This document shows, in pieces, positions 1-9,016 of a stretch of DNA of 39,709 nt. The stretch's first letter is position 1; every line of letters starts with the position of its first letter. The stretch is from Trichomonas tenax (lineage: Eukaryota > Parabasalia > Trichomonadida > Trichomonadidae), in NCBI GenBank assembly GCA_023091735.1, contig JALKBU010000445.1:1-39709 (forward strand), read 5' to 3'. Under the pieces are notes generated by a model. The model saw only the letters and a list, made by a program, of their open reading frames with translations. It had not been told where the DNA came from and did not search any database. A program made the translations under genes and the position numbers.

Positions 1-70
1 ATTTTGAAGGTCGTCAATTTGACACGTAATCATGATATTTCTGACATCATGATATATAAAGATATATATG

Positions 71-92
71 TGTGTCTAGACACATGTGTCTA
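71..92. repeat. Two overlapping perfect palindromes
   Basis: TGTGTCTAGACACA (71-84) and TAGACACATGTGTCTA (77-92) are each perfectly self-complementary and share eight bases, so the stretch can fold in two mutually exclusive ways. Just upstream, ATCATGATAT occurs twice, and TTTGACACGTAAT near 18-30 resembles a motif that recurs upstream of genes in this window. No gene start is nearby, so a function is not supported. Confidence 0.6.
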
Positions 93-1198
93 ACAGGCGT
101 GAAAATCTATGGAAAATGAGAAGCGTAGGGAAATACAAATATGCAAAAAATCGGGGCCTCCGGCCAACGAAATCACCAAATTAATTTCAAAGAATAACTT
201 ATATGTCCACTCCCTTTTCTTTTCTTTTTTCTCTCCCTCTTTTTCTCTTCTCCTCTTTCTCTTTTATTTCAAATTTTGTATTGTTGTTCTTTTTTAGATT
301 TTTCGAATAAATCGCATTGAAATGTAGTTCTCTCTAGTCATTATTTTTGAAATTTTCTAATATGTTAAGAACAATGTATAGTGTTATGCACAAGCATATA
401 TCATGAATGATACTTTTAAACTGAAAATAATATCATTCTATTTTAGGCATGAAATTAGTGTTGCATGGAATGTCACTTTTGTTGCTCAAGTTGTCACTTT
501 CCGATATGGAATTGAGAGGAAAAGAACGATTATTTACGATTATTGTCCATTAAAAGTGACATACTTTAGGCAGCCCCTTTAATACTTTGGGTGAATAACC
601 CAACAATGTATTGAAAAATTTGAAATTTTGAAATTTTTAGAGCATCACATTGTAAACATGATTTTCATGCAGAAAATTAGAAAATGTTTTATTTTTGAAA
701 AATTCATGAATGAATATTCACAAAAGATCTTTAAAAACCTTTTTGTCCAATATGACACGAATCTCTATTTGATTTATATTTAAATGTGTTGAAGTCTTGA
801 TTACAATAATCAATAGTTGATATATAACAATTTAATTCATTACAGTATATTCAGCTTAACAATGAAATAATTGAAATTAATTCGATATGAATATGTTGAT
901 TCCACATAATTATGTCTTAGTTAGCATAATTTATAGTTGATATTTAAACAATTTAATTCCTATTCATTTATTTATTAAGTTTAACCATCATTAGATTATA
1001 ATTACCTCAAGAAGTATATTATAGTTATAAATAATAGAGTCTTTAAACTCTTTTATTTCTGGATGATTTGTCGAGTTTAATGTTAAATTAAAAATTATAT
1101 GACAAAATATATAAACATGTGCACCTTTCATACAGGAAAGACGACATTGGTTGTTGATTTATATAACTTACATAATTTATTTAAAAAATACAAATATA
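93..1198. other. AT-rich intergenic stretch, no gene seen
   Basis: There is a pyrimidine-rich run at about 205-295 and three GTCACTTT-type motifs (471-480, 491-500 and inverted at 551-560). The short open frame at 109-297 is low-complexity translation of the pyrimidine run and does not look like a protein. I see no RNA gene or mobile element here. Confidence 0.5.
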
Positions 1199-2506
1199 TT
1201 AATGTATGCCTAATAAGTTCTCATATTCTGTAACAATAGCCTTATTCTTGTCCCCTTTGAACGTTCTAACTACATCAAGAGCAGAGATTGTAACAATTGT
1301 ATCAGAGCTGATTCTTTTGAGTAGTTTGACAAAGATTCCGTTATCATCGAATAGTTTCATATTATTTGGAGATGATTCAGAGCACTTCTTAGCGACTTTA
1401 TTGATTTGAATAATCCATTTTTCTGCTTCTTCGGTTTCATCGGTCTCGTATGGTGTAATCATCTGAATTACAAAGTTTCCGGCAACATCTTGCTTCTCGA
1501 TACCAGCGAACACACCACCAATGATAGATGTTGCATCAAACCAAATATCTTGATCTTCAAGGAACTTTTCAAGCACATAAATGCGGACATCTGAAGGAAT
1601 TTGTGGTATTTTTGAAATAAAACTCATCGCGAGAGGAAGCATATCATCTTTAGCTGTAAGGTTGAGAATGAACGATGTCTTTGATATTTCCTCTCTGAAT
1701 TTGTTGTTCTCGCAAAGGTTTTGAATGGCAATTGAAAGTAGAGAGATAACTTGAGGATCTGCGTCATCCATATCAAAGAATGGAATAATAAAGTTGATAA
1801 TTTTGGCATCAACGAATTTCTGCTGCATTTGTGGTGATTTAGTGGTATTTTTGATGCATCCTGCAGAATAAACTGAGGGTTCTTGTTCCTGTGATTGAAG
1901 AAGGCTCAAAAGAACGCCAGTGAGATCTTCGTCAACAAAGAAATTGAAATTGTGGTCATCACAGCTAAGTTTGTAAAAAATTCGCGAAATTGGAGAAAGT
2001 AATTCAGTATTTGCATTTGCAAAGCACAAAAGAATTCTGCAAATGATGGTCCTGATGAGGAAGTCATCAACTTCGATGAGAGCAAACAGCTTTGTTTGCA
2101 GTTCTTCGATAGTTTCGTGATGAATCAACTGCTCAGCAACTTCCTGTGACCAAACGCCAACAGTGCCAAGAATCCTGTCGAGTATTGGTGTCACCATCCA
2201 TGAGTCATTATCTGAAACATCTTCAGGATTTGGTACTCGCTTCAACAACTCTTGAATTTCTATGATATCTGTATCAGGAATTAAGACCTTTGCTGATGCT
2301 GAATTTTCTTGTTTCTTTCTAGATGATGTTGGTGTGAAAATTTCACGTTTAATCTCGTAATCTGGTTGCAATTGAGCTGTTTTTTCCACTTGTGTCAATC
2401 CGAATACTGCTCTACGTGGTGTTTTAGTTGTTTGAGCTCGTGATGTTGGTTGAAGAGATGGTTTCGTTAATTTTGCACCTGCTCTGCTCGGATTTTTAGC
2501 CATCAT
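1199..2506 (-). CDS. Armadillo-repeat protein, ARMC2-like
   Basis: A 435-residue protein. Residues 1-70 are basic and rich in Ser, Thr, Pro and Lys, likely disordered. From about residue 120 to the end it is a run of paired helices with Leu/Ile spacing typical of armadillo repeats, for example the stretch containing YSAGCIKNTTKSPQMQQKF, where an 'aGcIkN' turn is followed by a 'q..fvdakii' helix. The order of basic N-terminal tail then repeats, and the pattern of the middle repeats, resemble ARMC2, a conserved protein of motile cilia; that is recognition from memory, not an alignment. A second Met follows the first directly, so the start is uncertain by one codon. The upstream 130 bp carries a motif array. 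Importin-alpha is less likely: no IBB-like N-terminus or Trp-Asn array is visible. If ARMC2 is right, it acts in axoneme assembly, which fits a flagellate. Confidence 0.6.
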   Translation of the reverse strand: MMAKNPSRAGAKLTKPSLQPTSRAQTTKTPRRAVFGLTQVEKTAQLQPDYEIKREIFTPTSSRKKQENSASAKVLIPDTDIIEIQELLKRVPNPEDVSDNDSWMVTPILDRILGTVGVWSQEVAEQLIHHETIEELQTKLFALIEVDDFLIRTIICRILLCFANANTELLSPISRIFYKLSCDDHNFNFFVDEDLTGVLLSLLQSQEQEPSVYSAGCIKNTTKSPQMQQKFVDAKIINFIIPFFDMDDADPQVISLLSIAIQNLCENNKFREEISKTSFILNLTAKDDMLPLAMSFISKIPQIPSDVRIYVLEKFLEDQDIWFDATSIIGGVFAGIEKQDVAGNFVIQMITPYETDETEEAEKWIIQINKVAKKCSESSPNNMKLFDDNGIFVKLLKRISSDTIVTISALDVVRTFKGDKNKAIVTEYENLLGIH

Positions 2507-2630
2507 GTAAAATCTGTAATGTAAATTTTCGATTTTGATGTTTAAAAATAAAATATTGTCATGTAAACTATTATATTTGACAAATAAAATTGTCGTATGT
2601 CATGTAAATATAATTATTTGTCGCGTAAAC
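2503..2630 (-). promoter_or_regulatory. Array of TTTACATGACA-type motifs upstream of the armadillo gene
   Basis: Read on the gene strand, five related 11-12-mers lie in 128 bp: GTTTACGCGACA (2630-2619), ATTTACATGACA (2609-2598), GTTTACATGACA (2568-2557), ATTTACATTACA (about 2526-2516) and TTTTACATGATG, which overlaps the start codon. Similar words occur upstream of other genes in this window. The spacing and repetition are seen directly; a role as a transcription-factor site is inferred. Confidence 0.5.
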
Positions 2631-2658
2631 ATTTTTTAATTATTTTTAACCTTGTGTG

Positions 2659-3117
2659 TTAGATAGAAGTGAATCCGTACTTAACTCGTAAAGTTTGTGT
2701 CAAATATATACATGTTATATTTGCTTTTTTCTCAATTTTTTGCTTAACGATCAACTGGTTGCTCCTCATCATTGGATTGCTCTTACACACAGGGAGATTG
2801 GTTTCTTGTTCTTTTGGATTCAAGAATTCCAAGTTCTGAAAGAGTTCGTAAACAGTTGCTCTCTTTGTGGGATCCATCTCCAAGCACCTTGAAATCATAT
2901 GCTTACTTGTTGGGTTAGTGATGCTACTGTCTTCATACGCACTTTTCATGATTTTTTGAATCACGACTTTGTGATTTGAATCGAAAAATGGTAATTGGCG
3001 AGTTGCCATATAATACAATGTAACACCTATAACCCATATATCAGCGACGAATGGATTGTATCTTCTTAACTTGAATATCTCTGGCGCCATGAAAATAACA
3101 GTGCCTTTAAATGCAGA
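2659..3117 (-). pseudogene. Protein kinase C-lobe fragment
   Basis: The frame opens after a TGA at 3118-3120 and encodes the end of a kinase activation segment, with GTVIFMAPEIF matching the usual GTxxYMAPE, then the C-lobe Asp-Trp equivalent (ADIWVIGVTLYYMATRQLPF) and the helix ending in the family's 'DPTKRAT' arginine motif. Everything N-terminal to the activation loop is missing: no glycine loop, VAIK lysine, HRD or DFG. A start could be drawn at the APE methionine (3090), but this would leave half a kinase lobe without an active site. Directly upstream, in another frame, sit ankyrin-repeat remnants, so this looks like a truncated gene fused by rearrangement to ankyrin sequence. It resembles a CAMK/AMPK-type kinase, without certainty. 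Confidence 0.75.
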
Positions 3118-3892
3118 TCAAATATGAATGAATGATTAATTTCATGTTGACATTTGCTCCATGTTCAACGAGATATTGAACAAATTCGAGGGAATTCTTT
3201 TCAATAGCGATTGATAATGGATATCTATATCATAATATTGATCAAATATGATTAATTGATTTCATATTTTATTGATGATAAAATATGAATGATTGATGTA
3301 ATATCATAATGATAATCAAATGTGATTAATTGTTTCCATATCATGATGATGATCAAATGTGATTAATTGTTTCCATATCATAATGATAATCAAATGTGAT
3401 TAATTGTTTCCAAATCATAATGATAATCAAAATTGAATGATTGATTAATTTCATGTTGACATCGGCTCCATGTTCAACGAGATATCGAACGATTTCGAGA
3501 GAATCTATTTCAATTGCAGTTAAAATAATAAAATATGACTTATTAATTTCAAATCATTATAAGGATTAAATGTGACTTATTGATGTAATGCCACAATGAT
3601 TGTCTTATCAGATTGATAAATATTATACCATGATGATGTTCAAACTGATTTGATTGACTTGAGTTAGAGGCGAGCAAACCTGAATTCTAAATCAATAATA
3701 TTCACATTTCCATTCAGAAATAAGATATTCGAAACATTTTTCTGATCCATATTTACATGCTGCATCAATCAATGATAATCCATTGTTTTCTTTTTGATTA
3801 ATGTCAAATGATTCTTTCATTGCCTCAGATTGGAGTTCTTCAAGTCTATTCCATGCAACTGAATGGAAAATTGTTCCGGGTTTTTGAATCAA
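3106..3892 (-). pseudogene. Degenerate ankyrin-repeat gene remnants
   Basis: Three pieces are readable on the minus strand. At 3892-3692 a 66-residue frame resembles the N-terminal cap of trichomonad ankyrin proteins, including NGLSLIDAACKYGSEKCFEY. At about 3540-3440 is one ankyrin helix pair (AIEIDSLEIVRYLVEHGAD), and at about 3230-3106 a second (AIEKNSLEFVQYLVEHGAN) that runs to a stop. Between them lie AT-rich spacers containing a 37-bp tandem repeat; 37 is not a multiple of three, so each unit shifts the frame. The two ankyrin pieces share the flank encoding NMKLI, so the ankyrin piece and spacer appear to have been duplicated together. The final piece abuts and overlaps the kinase C-lobe fragment in a different frame. 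Confidence 0.7.
3303..3430. repeat. 37-bp minisatellite, about 3.5 copies
   Basis: Unit starts fall at 3303, 3340, 3377 and 3414, exactly 37 bases apart. Each begins ATCATAATGATAATCAA (the second copy differs by a few bases) and continues through a TGTGATTAATTGTTTCC segment; the last copy is partial. More diverged copies seem to extend to about 3228. The array interrupts ankyrin remnants. Confidence 0.85.
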
Positions 3893-3911
3893 TTTTTCAA
3901 TTGAATTTTAA

Positions 3912-4217
3912 GGGTCAGCTCCGCGGCCAAAAATTCACTCAATTTTTGAGATGACGATGCGGATAATTGTTTTTCCCAGAATATATATTGATATTTTGTG
4001 CAATATCTAAATTGATAAAGACATGTGTAATTTTGCATATGATATCTCCATACACATTCTAATCTTTTCTTCGTTAAGGTTTTTCTTCATGTTCAATAGC
4101 CTACCACATTTCAAGATGATCTCCGGAGATTATGATGAAATGTTTGCGTATTAAACCGGAGTTTGCTTCGAAAACAAAAATAAAATTTTTAGATCCTTAT
4201 TTGACCGGAGAGGACCC
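3912..4217. mobile_element. Short TTAA-flanked inverted-repeat element (MITE-like)
   Basis: A 306-bp element lies between two TTAA tetranucleotides (3908-3911 and 4218-4221). Its left end reads GGGTCAGCTCCG and its right end, on the other strand, GGGTCCTCTCCG: 10 of 12 match. A second copy starts at 39557, also right after a TTAA and in the same orientation. TTAA duplication with GGG/CCC-type ends is known for piggyBac-like transposons, so a non-autonomous relative is a reasonable guess. No transposase frame is visible. The right end forms a perfect 22-bp palindrome with its flank, centred on the TTAA, which may mark the edge of another insertion. Confidence 0.7.
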
Positions 4218-4221
4218 TTAA

Positions 4222-5025
4222 GGGTCCTCTATGGACAAACTTCCCCTATCGTCATCAAATTTTTCAAGTCAATAGTTTTAAATTTTTGATCAACTTTTAA
4301 CTTAGGTATATTCATGAATCATCCTTTATATTCTATATGCAAAAAACAGATAATATTGTAAATCTAGAGCTCTCTATTTAGAAAGCATCAAATTGTGGGA
4401 AAATAGGTCTTTGGTCTATCGCATAGCCGAACTTAAAAAACTGCAACAAAACTCCTACATATGAATAGAGTCACCAATAGAAGGGAAAGAGAAGAATTCA
4501 CCAGGTTATCAATAATACTGAAAACATTCACATTATCATCATCTCAAAATTAAGTGAAAAAAAGTCCTCGTCAATGGCGTTATAGCACAGTTGAAACATT
4601 CTATTTATTCAGACACAGTGGCATTGATTTTGGAGATGAGAAAGAGAGAGTTTCAAATGTTGCGTATTTCTTATGATCCTCATTTTCGTGGAATGTTTTG
4701 TTTATTTTCATCAAATCCAGATTCACAACATATTGTCAATATCTTATCATAGATTTATTAGGTATTAGAAAGTATATCCATTGTTTCAAAATGCTTTGAA
4801 ACGCTAAACAAAATCGACATCGAATCAATAATTTTTTGATAATTTAATAAAAATTAAAAATGCCTTTTAGGGCGAAAAAAGCTACATTTTAGATAAATAA
4901 CTAATTAAAATAAGGGTGCAAGCTGGTGTCTATCAAGAAATAGAATAAAAACAAAAATAAAATTAACCTTTATGAAATTTTCAGACCCTTTATAAATTTT
5001 TCAAACCCTCTAAAATAAATAAAAA
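4222..5025. other. Intergenic, no gene seen
   Basis: The stretch is AT-rich and starts with GGGTCCTCT, the other half of the palindrome at the element's right end. No convincing frame, RNA gene or repeat is visible. The last 60 bases before the hydrolase start are two near-duplicate pieces (CCTTTATGAAATTTTCAGA and CCCTTTATAAATTTTTCAAA), possibly part of its promoter. Confidence 0.5.
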
Positions 5026-5979
5026 ATGGATGAATTGTTAGATTACGGTGATAGAGCGATAACAAGGCCACCACGTGCGAGATATGACATCAACTCAATA
5101 CCTTCGGAACTCGAAATTCAAAATTATGGCAAAATTCAACGTTATCCGGTTCAATTCATAAATAATCGAGGAAATATTATTTTTGGATCTTATTATAGTC
5201 CAAACGAACCTCCAGAAACTCCTTCTTGTGTCATTTATTTACATGGAAATGCAAGTTGTCAATTAGAAGGCACTTATTTGATTCCATTTTTCATTCCTTA
5301 CGGAATTTCTGTATTATGCATTGATTTTTCGGCGTGCGGTAAAAGCACTGGAAAAAGAATCACACTCGGATATCTCGAAAAAGACGATGTTGCCTGTGCA
5401 ATAACATATCTTCAAGTTCATCACAATATACAGAAATTTGCACTGTGGGGACGCTCCATGGGCGCTGCCTGTGTATTTTATTCTGTGAATTATGAACAAG
5501 AAATTGCTGGCGCAGTCGCAGATTCTCCATTTGCTTCACTTCCTATTTTAGTGAAAGATTTGTCATCAGAGATGGGCGTTCCGAGGTGCTTCTCAGGAAT
5601 AACAATGCGCCTTCTCGCAAATCGAATTATTCAATCAAGTGGATTCGATATAAGAGAATGTTTGCCAATCAAAGAAGCACGCAAAAGCACAACGCCAATC
5701 TACATCATACATGGAGAAAAGGACGATTTCATTCTTGTTAAGCACTCTTATGAGCTCTATGAGGCCTATAATGGCGAAAACAAGCAGCTGAGAGTCATTC
5801 CAAACCAAAATCATAATTCTGATCGTCCAAATGAAATTATCGCTGAAGCAATACAATTCCTTGGTAGGTGCCTTGGTAAAGAAATCCCTGCCGATCAAAT
5901 TAACACCCAAATCGGATCAGGAGCACTTCATTTCTCCGGATTATCTGATCTGATGACACACTTAGAAGATGATGAATAA
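5026..5979 (+). CDS. Alpha/beta hydrolase (serine hydrolase)
   Basis: A 317-residue protein with a full alpha/beta-hydrolase set. HGNA at 73-76 forms the oxyanion region. The nucleophile elbow is GRSMG with Ser144. The acid is probably Asp233 in HGEKDD and the base His263 in NQNHNS. These fall in the standard order and spacing. The fold resembles the BEM46/ABHD17-like intracellular hydrolases, whose members include protein depalmitoylases, but no N-terminal Cys cluster of the ABHD17 kind is present, so the substrate is unknown. No signal peptide or membrane segment is seen; the first 20 residues are acidic then basic. The acidic C-terminus ends at a TAA inside AATAAATAG, matching the TAAA-overlapping-stop pattern known as a trichomonad poly(A) signal. 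Confidence 0.88.
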   Translation: MDELLDYGDRAITRPPRARYDINSIPSELEIQNYGKIQRYPVQFINNRGNIIFGSYYSPNEPPETPSCVIYLHGNASCQLEGTYLIPFFIPYGISVLCIDFSACGKSTGKRITLGYLEKDDVACAITYLQVHHNIQKFALWGRSMGAACVFYSVNYEQEIAGAVADSPFASLPILVKDLSSEMGVPRCFSGITMRLLANRIIQSSGFDIRECLPIKEARKSTTPIYIIHGEKDDFILVKHSYELYEAYNGENKQLRVIPNQNHNSDRPNEIIAEAIQFLGRCLGKEIPADQINTQIGSGALHFSGLSDLMTHLEDDE

Positions 5980-6161
5980 ATAGTAATTGTTTGTTTTTAT
6001 TTCGATGTTTTCATTGCAGATTTCAGTTAAAACATTATCTATTTCAAAATATATAAATTTTTTTATGAAAATCTTTCTCAAGGGTTAAAATTTGTAAAAA
6101 TGCGTAAATTTGAATCAATGCTGATTGATTAAACATAAGATTTATATTAACAAACATATTT

Positions 6162-6884
6162 TCATTTTGAATTCTTTCTCTTTTGGATTTCAATAACTTT
6201 TTTGGCCTGAACAGTCCAAAAAATAGGATCTTTGGCTTCGATCAATACTTCATTTTCTGCAATTTCATTACTTGAACTTATAAAATGGCCCATTTTCAGT
6301 GTTTCTCCATTAAGATTCCATTTAAGTCCTTTCGTTGTCACAGAAACTGGCTTCAGAAGTGGCAAAAGGCCGCAAACATTCGTTGTAACTTTTTGCGGAG
6401 TGAGAATTTTCGTTTTCCCTGGGAAAACCCAATGTGAAAAGTTGCTGTCGTCAGCAATAAAGACTCTAAGTTCCGGTCTTGACAGTGATGAGTGAATTAA
6501 ACTTGCTGTTTCATCAAATTTTCCGCCATATGTTCCCATAACGATAATTGGGTGCTTAAAGTTCATTTCGGAGAGTAATATTATGGCTTTCTCGGGATCT
6601 GTTATTCTTGCGTTAGGAATATGAACTAGTTGCGTTCCTGTGGCTTCAAACTCTTCACGGACTTCTGGTCTGATACATTTGAGATCGCCTATGATAGCAT
6701 CAGGAGATAGAAAGTCTTTTACACCTTTTTTGTCGAAATAATCGAAAACTTTATTGCTGCCACCATCAACGCAAACTCTGATGTTTGCGTTCTTCCATAC
6801 ACTGTCGAAATACTTCGGAAGGGTGTCGTTTAACGCAATTACTGCGTATGGAATTGCGTGTTCGAGCGGATTTGCGATTATCAT
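6162..6884 (-). CDS. Thiamine pyrophosphokinase
   Basis: A 240-residue protein that transfers pyrophosphate from ATP to thiamine to make thiamine diphosphate. Family landmarks appear in order: CVDGGSNKVFD (38-48), PDAIIGDLKCI (61-71), TDPEKAI (95-101) and GTYGGKFDET (117-126), followed by the C-terminal beta-sandwich region with GLLPL. The second nucleotide motif is usually an Asp-rich DxDxTD; here it reads NARITD, so the leading acidic positions are changed while the TD pair remains. Length matches the eukaryotic enzyme (about 240-320). The ATG is preceded by GTCACTTTTCAAAATA, which contains a TCACTT that fits the trichomonad initiator. Trichomonads are thought to scavenge thiamine, so a salvage kinase makes sense. 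The gene symbol is left blank because assignment is by motif only. Confidence 0.88.
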   Translation of the reverse strand: MIIANPLEHAIPYAVIALNDTLPKYFDSVWKNANIRVCVDGGSNKVFDYFDKKGVKDFLSPDAIIGDLKCIRPEVREEFEATGTQLVHIPNARITDPEKAIILLSEMNFKHPIIVMGTYGGKFDETASLIHSSLSRPELRVFIADDSNFSHWVFPGKTKILTPQKVTTNVCGLLPLLKPVSVTTKGLKWNLNGETLKMGHFISSSNEIAENEVLIEAKDPIFWTVQAKKVIEIQKRKNSK

Positions 6885-6900
6885 TATTTTGAAAAGTGAC
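6883..6900 (-). promoter_or_regulatory. Initiator-like GTCACTTTTCAAAA before thiamine pyrophosphokinase
   Basis: On the gene strand GTCACTTTTCAAAATAATG runs into the start codon. TCACTT fits the published trichomonad initiator TCA-pyrimidine-(A/T)-(A/T), giving a leader of about a dozen bases. The same GTCACTTTT word appears before other genes here. Confidence 0.5.
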
Positions 6901-7828
6901 TTTTTAATTGGGGTGAGCTGCTCAATTTAAGGAATTATAACCGCATTTTATTTTTATTTTTGTACGGTGCGCCAGAAAATCCATATAGATTCACTTTTCC
7001 TAATATATCTCAGGTAAAATTCTAAAGATTGATCAAGAAATCAATATCTTTAGGTTTCTTCATTCTCTTCTTGGAATTGATATTAATATATGCTTGTAAC
7101 TTCAATATTAAGCGACGTGAGTTCGTGCTCCAACTTTATATATGAAATTAAAGTGTTACAATGCCGCCAATAATTTTCACGCATGTTTTATGTCAATGGT
7201 GAGTGAAAAATAGTTCAGACGCATTGAAAGAAGAGTCACTATTGATGATTGTAAAATAGTAATGGCACGGTAATGAAAAATTTTGTGCTTTTCAATGAAT
7301 CTTGATTATATATCTCTGTTTAATATGATTATTAGAATATATAGCAACTATACTATTAAGTATGATATTACAAAGTAACGATTAATGCTCACCAATTTGT
7401 GGAAATTTGCACTTTTGTTGATCGTGTTACCTATTCAAGTCCAATTTGAAAATTATGTTAAGAATAGATTTTCAATGGTATTGTATTTCCGAAACCAAAG
7501 AAACAAAATTCTGATTATTGGATGATTTTTTACATGTCAATAATTCTCTAATTTTTCTTATATTTACATGGCATATTTAAAATTACATGTCATGTTAATC
7601 AAATTGAGAGTAACTACTTGGCAAATGACATTTTATTTCTCTTTTCATTCGTTATATTTTATCATACAATCCCAAAATACAAGTATTACAATTTATTGCA
7701 AATAAGTTTTGACACGTAAACTATTCAATTATACACCAATAAGAATAAATTCTAAACTCTAGAAACCAGCATATGAAACGATATTATCTCCATATAATTA
7801 ACAAAAACAGTTTTCTTACATTTCAAAA
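6901..7828. promoter_or_regulatory. Divergent intergenic region with motif cluster
   Basis: This 0.9-kb gap lies between the divergent thiamine kinase and PH-domain genes. It holds TTTTACATGTCAA (7528-7540), TTTACATGGCA (7563-7573), TTACATGTCAT (7584-7594) and TTGACACGTAAAC (7709-7721), all forms of one 11-bp word, all within about 300 bp upstream of 7829. No gene or RNA is seen in the gap. Confidence 0.45.
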
Positions 7829-9016
7829 ATGAGCTCAGGAACTGTTCTAAAGGAAGGATGGGCAACAAAATGCGGCGGATTCTGGAAAACGTGGCACAGG
7901 CGCTGGTTCATTCTCACGGATCATATTCTAGAATATTGCAAACAACCTGGAATTATTCCACAAGGAAGCATCGATCTCAATGAAGCTACCGAAATTTCCA
8001 AATGCCTGGAGTGCAAAAAGCAACCTGCGCTCCAAATAGTTCTCCCAGAACGAACATATATTATGGTTCCCGATACTGAAAAGGAACAGGATGATTGGAT
8101 TGAAGCCCTGAAGAAGGCAAAGTCAAGCATTGCTAGTGGTGCATCAAATACGTCGAAAGGTTCTTACAAACTTATTCGATATCTCGCACACGGCCTTCAT
8201 TCGAACATTGTCGAAGTTAAGAATACGTCATCGGACAAGAGATTAGTTGCAAAGCGTTACGCGAAGATAGCTGTCGAATCTAAGCAAGATCAAGTGAACA
8301 AATTGAAAATTTTCGTTGGAACGAGAATTCCTTATGTTTGTCCGATTGTTGACATTATCGAGGACGATGAGAGCACTATGGTGATCATGGAATATCAGCA
8401 ATACACACTTCAACAAATTCTTCAAAATTGGAGTGGAATTCCGCTTGTAAGTGATGCTGTGTTCGCGGAAATAGTTTCGGGACTTAACAATTTACATTCG
8501 AAGGGATTTCTTTACGGAGACTTCCATATTTCGAATGTTTTAATCGACAAACGCGGACATGTTTTGCTTATCCCGCCATGCTTCACATTCCCGATAAGCA
8601 ACAACGTGGAACGCTATGTGAGCTATTTCGATCCTGAAGCAATTGATTCTGAAGGTCCATCGAGAAAATTTGATTTTTGGGGCGCGTCGATCATCTATTT
8701 CCAAATGACAATAGGATATGTTCCGTTCTGTTCACAAGATTTGGCATCACTCAAGGAAGAAATAAGGAATCCAATTTCTTTCCCAGTACACACGCCAATC
8801 GAAGTTCAGAATAAGATAAAGAAGCTGCTGAGCCAGGAGGGAATAGATGTCATTAATATAATCGCTTCTGAAACACAGCCATCAGAATCATCAAAATTAA
8901 CAGATTTCTTACCGAAAATATCTGAAGTTAGGAAGCAAAATGAGCCAATTGATTTCGCAAATGATCTGGTTATCATCACTTTCGCTCAAGGAAGTGCAAT
9001 TAACGACGAAATTTAA
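7829..9016 (+). CDS. PH-domain protein with a degenerate kinase domain
   Basis: A 395-residue protein. Residues 5-97 are a clear PH domain: EGWATKCGGFWKTWHRRWF begins strands 1-2 and the closing helix has the invariant Trp (DDWIEALKKAK). Residues about 112-365 follow a kinase fold of the AKT/AGC layout. Lys142 (LVAKRY) is kept. The glycine loop is replaced (YLAHGLHSNIVEV). The HRD motif is YGD (229-231), keeping Asp231, and Asn236 is kept. DFG is replaced by PPC (249-251), so the metal-binding Asp is missing. Phosphotransfer is therefore unlikely; a lipid-recruited scaffold or decoy is inferred. The basic pair HRRW in the PH domain suggests phosphoinositide binding, not proven. The ATG follows ACATTTCAAAA, similar to other leaders here. 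Confidence 0.85.
   Translation: MSSGTVLKEGWATKCGGFWKTWHRRWFILTDHILEYCKQPGIIPQGSIDLNEATEISKCLECKKQPALQIVLPERTYIMVPDTEKEQDDWIEALKKAKSSIASGASNTSKGSYKLIRYLAHGLHSNIVEVKNTSSDKRLVAKRYAKIAVESKQDQVNKLKIFVGTRIPYVCPIVDIIEDDESTMVIMEYQQYTLQQILQNWSGIPLVSDAVFAEIVSGLNNLHSKGFLYGDFHISNVLIDKRGHVLLIPPCFTFPISNNVERYVSYFDPEAIDSEGPSRKFDFWGASIIYFQMTIGYVPFCSQDLASLKEEIRNPISFPVHTPIEVQNKIKKLLSQEGIDVINIIASETQPSESSKLTDFLPKISEVRKQNEPIDFANDLVIITFAQGSAINDEI

Noticed and set aside
109..297. 62-codon frame ending in a Phe/Ser/Leu-rich tail
   Set aside because: Most of it translates a pyrimidine-rich tract; there is no family feature, leader motif or hydrophobic topology that would support a protein.
3240..3440. CRISPR-like array
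   Set aside because: The 37-bp units are directly contiguous with no unique spacers, so this is a minisatellite in a eukaryotic genome.
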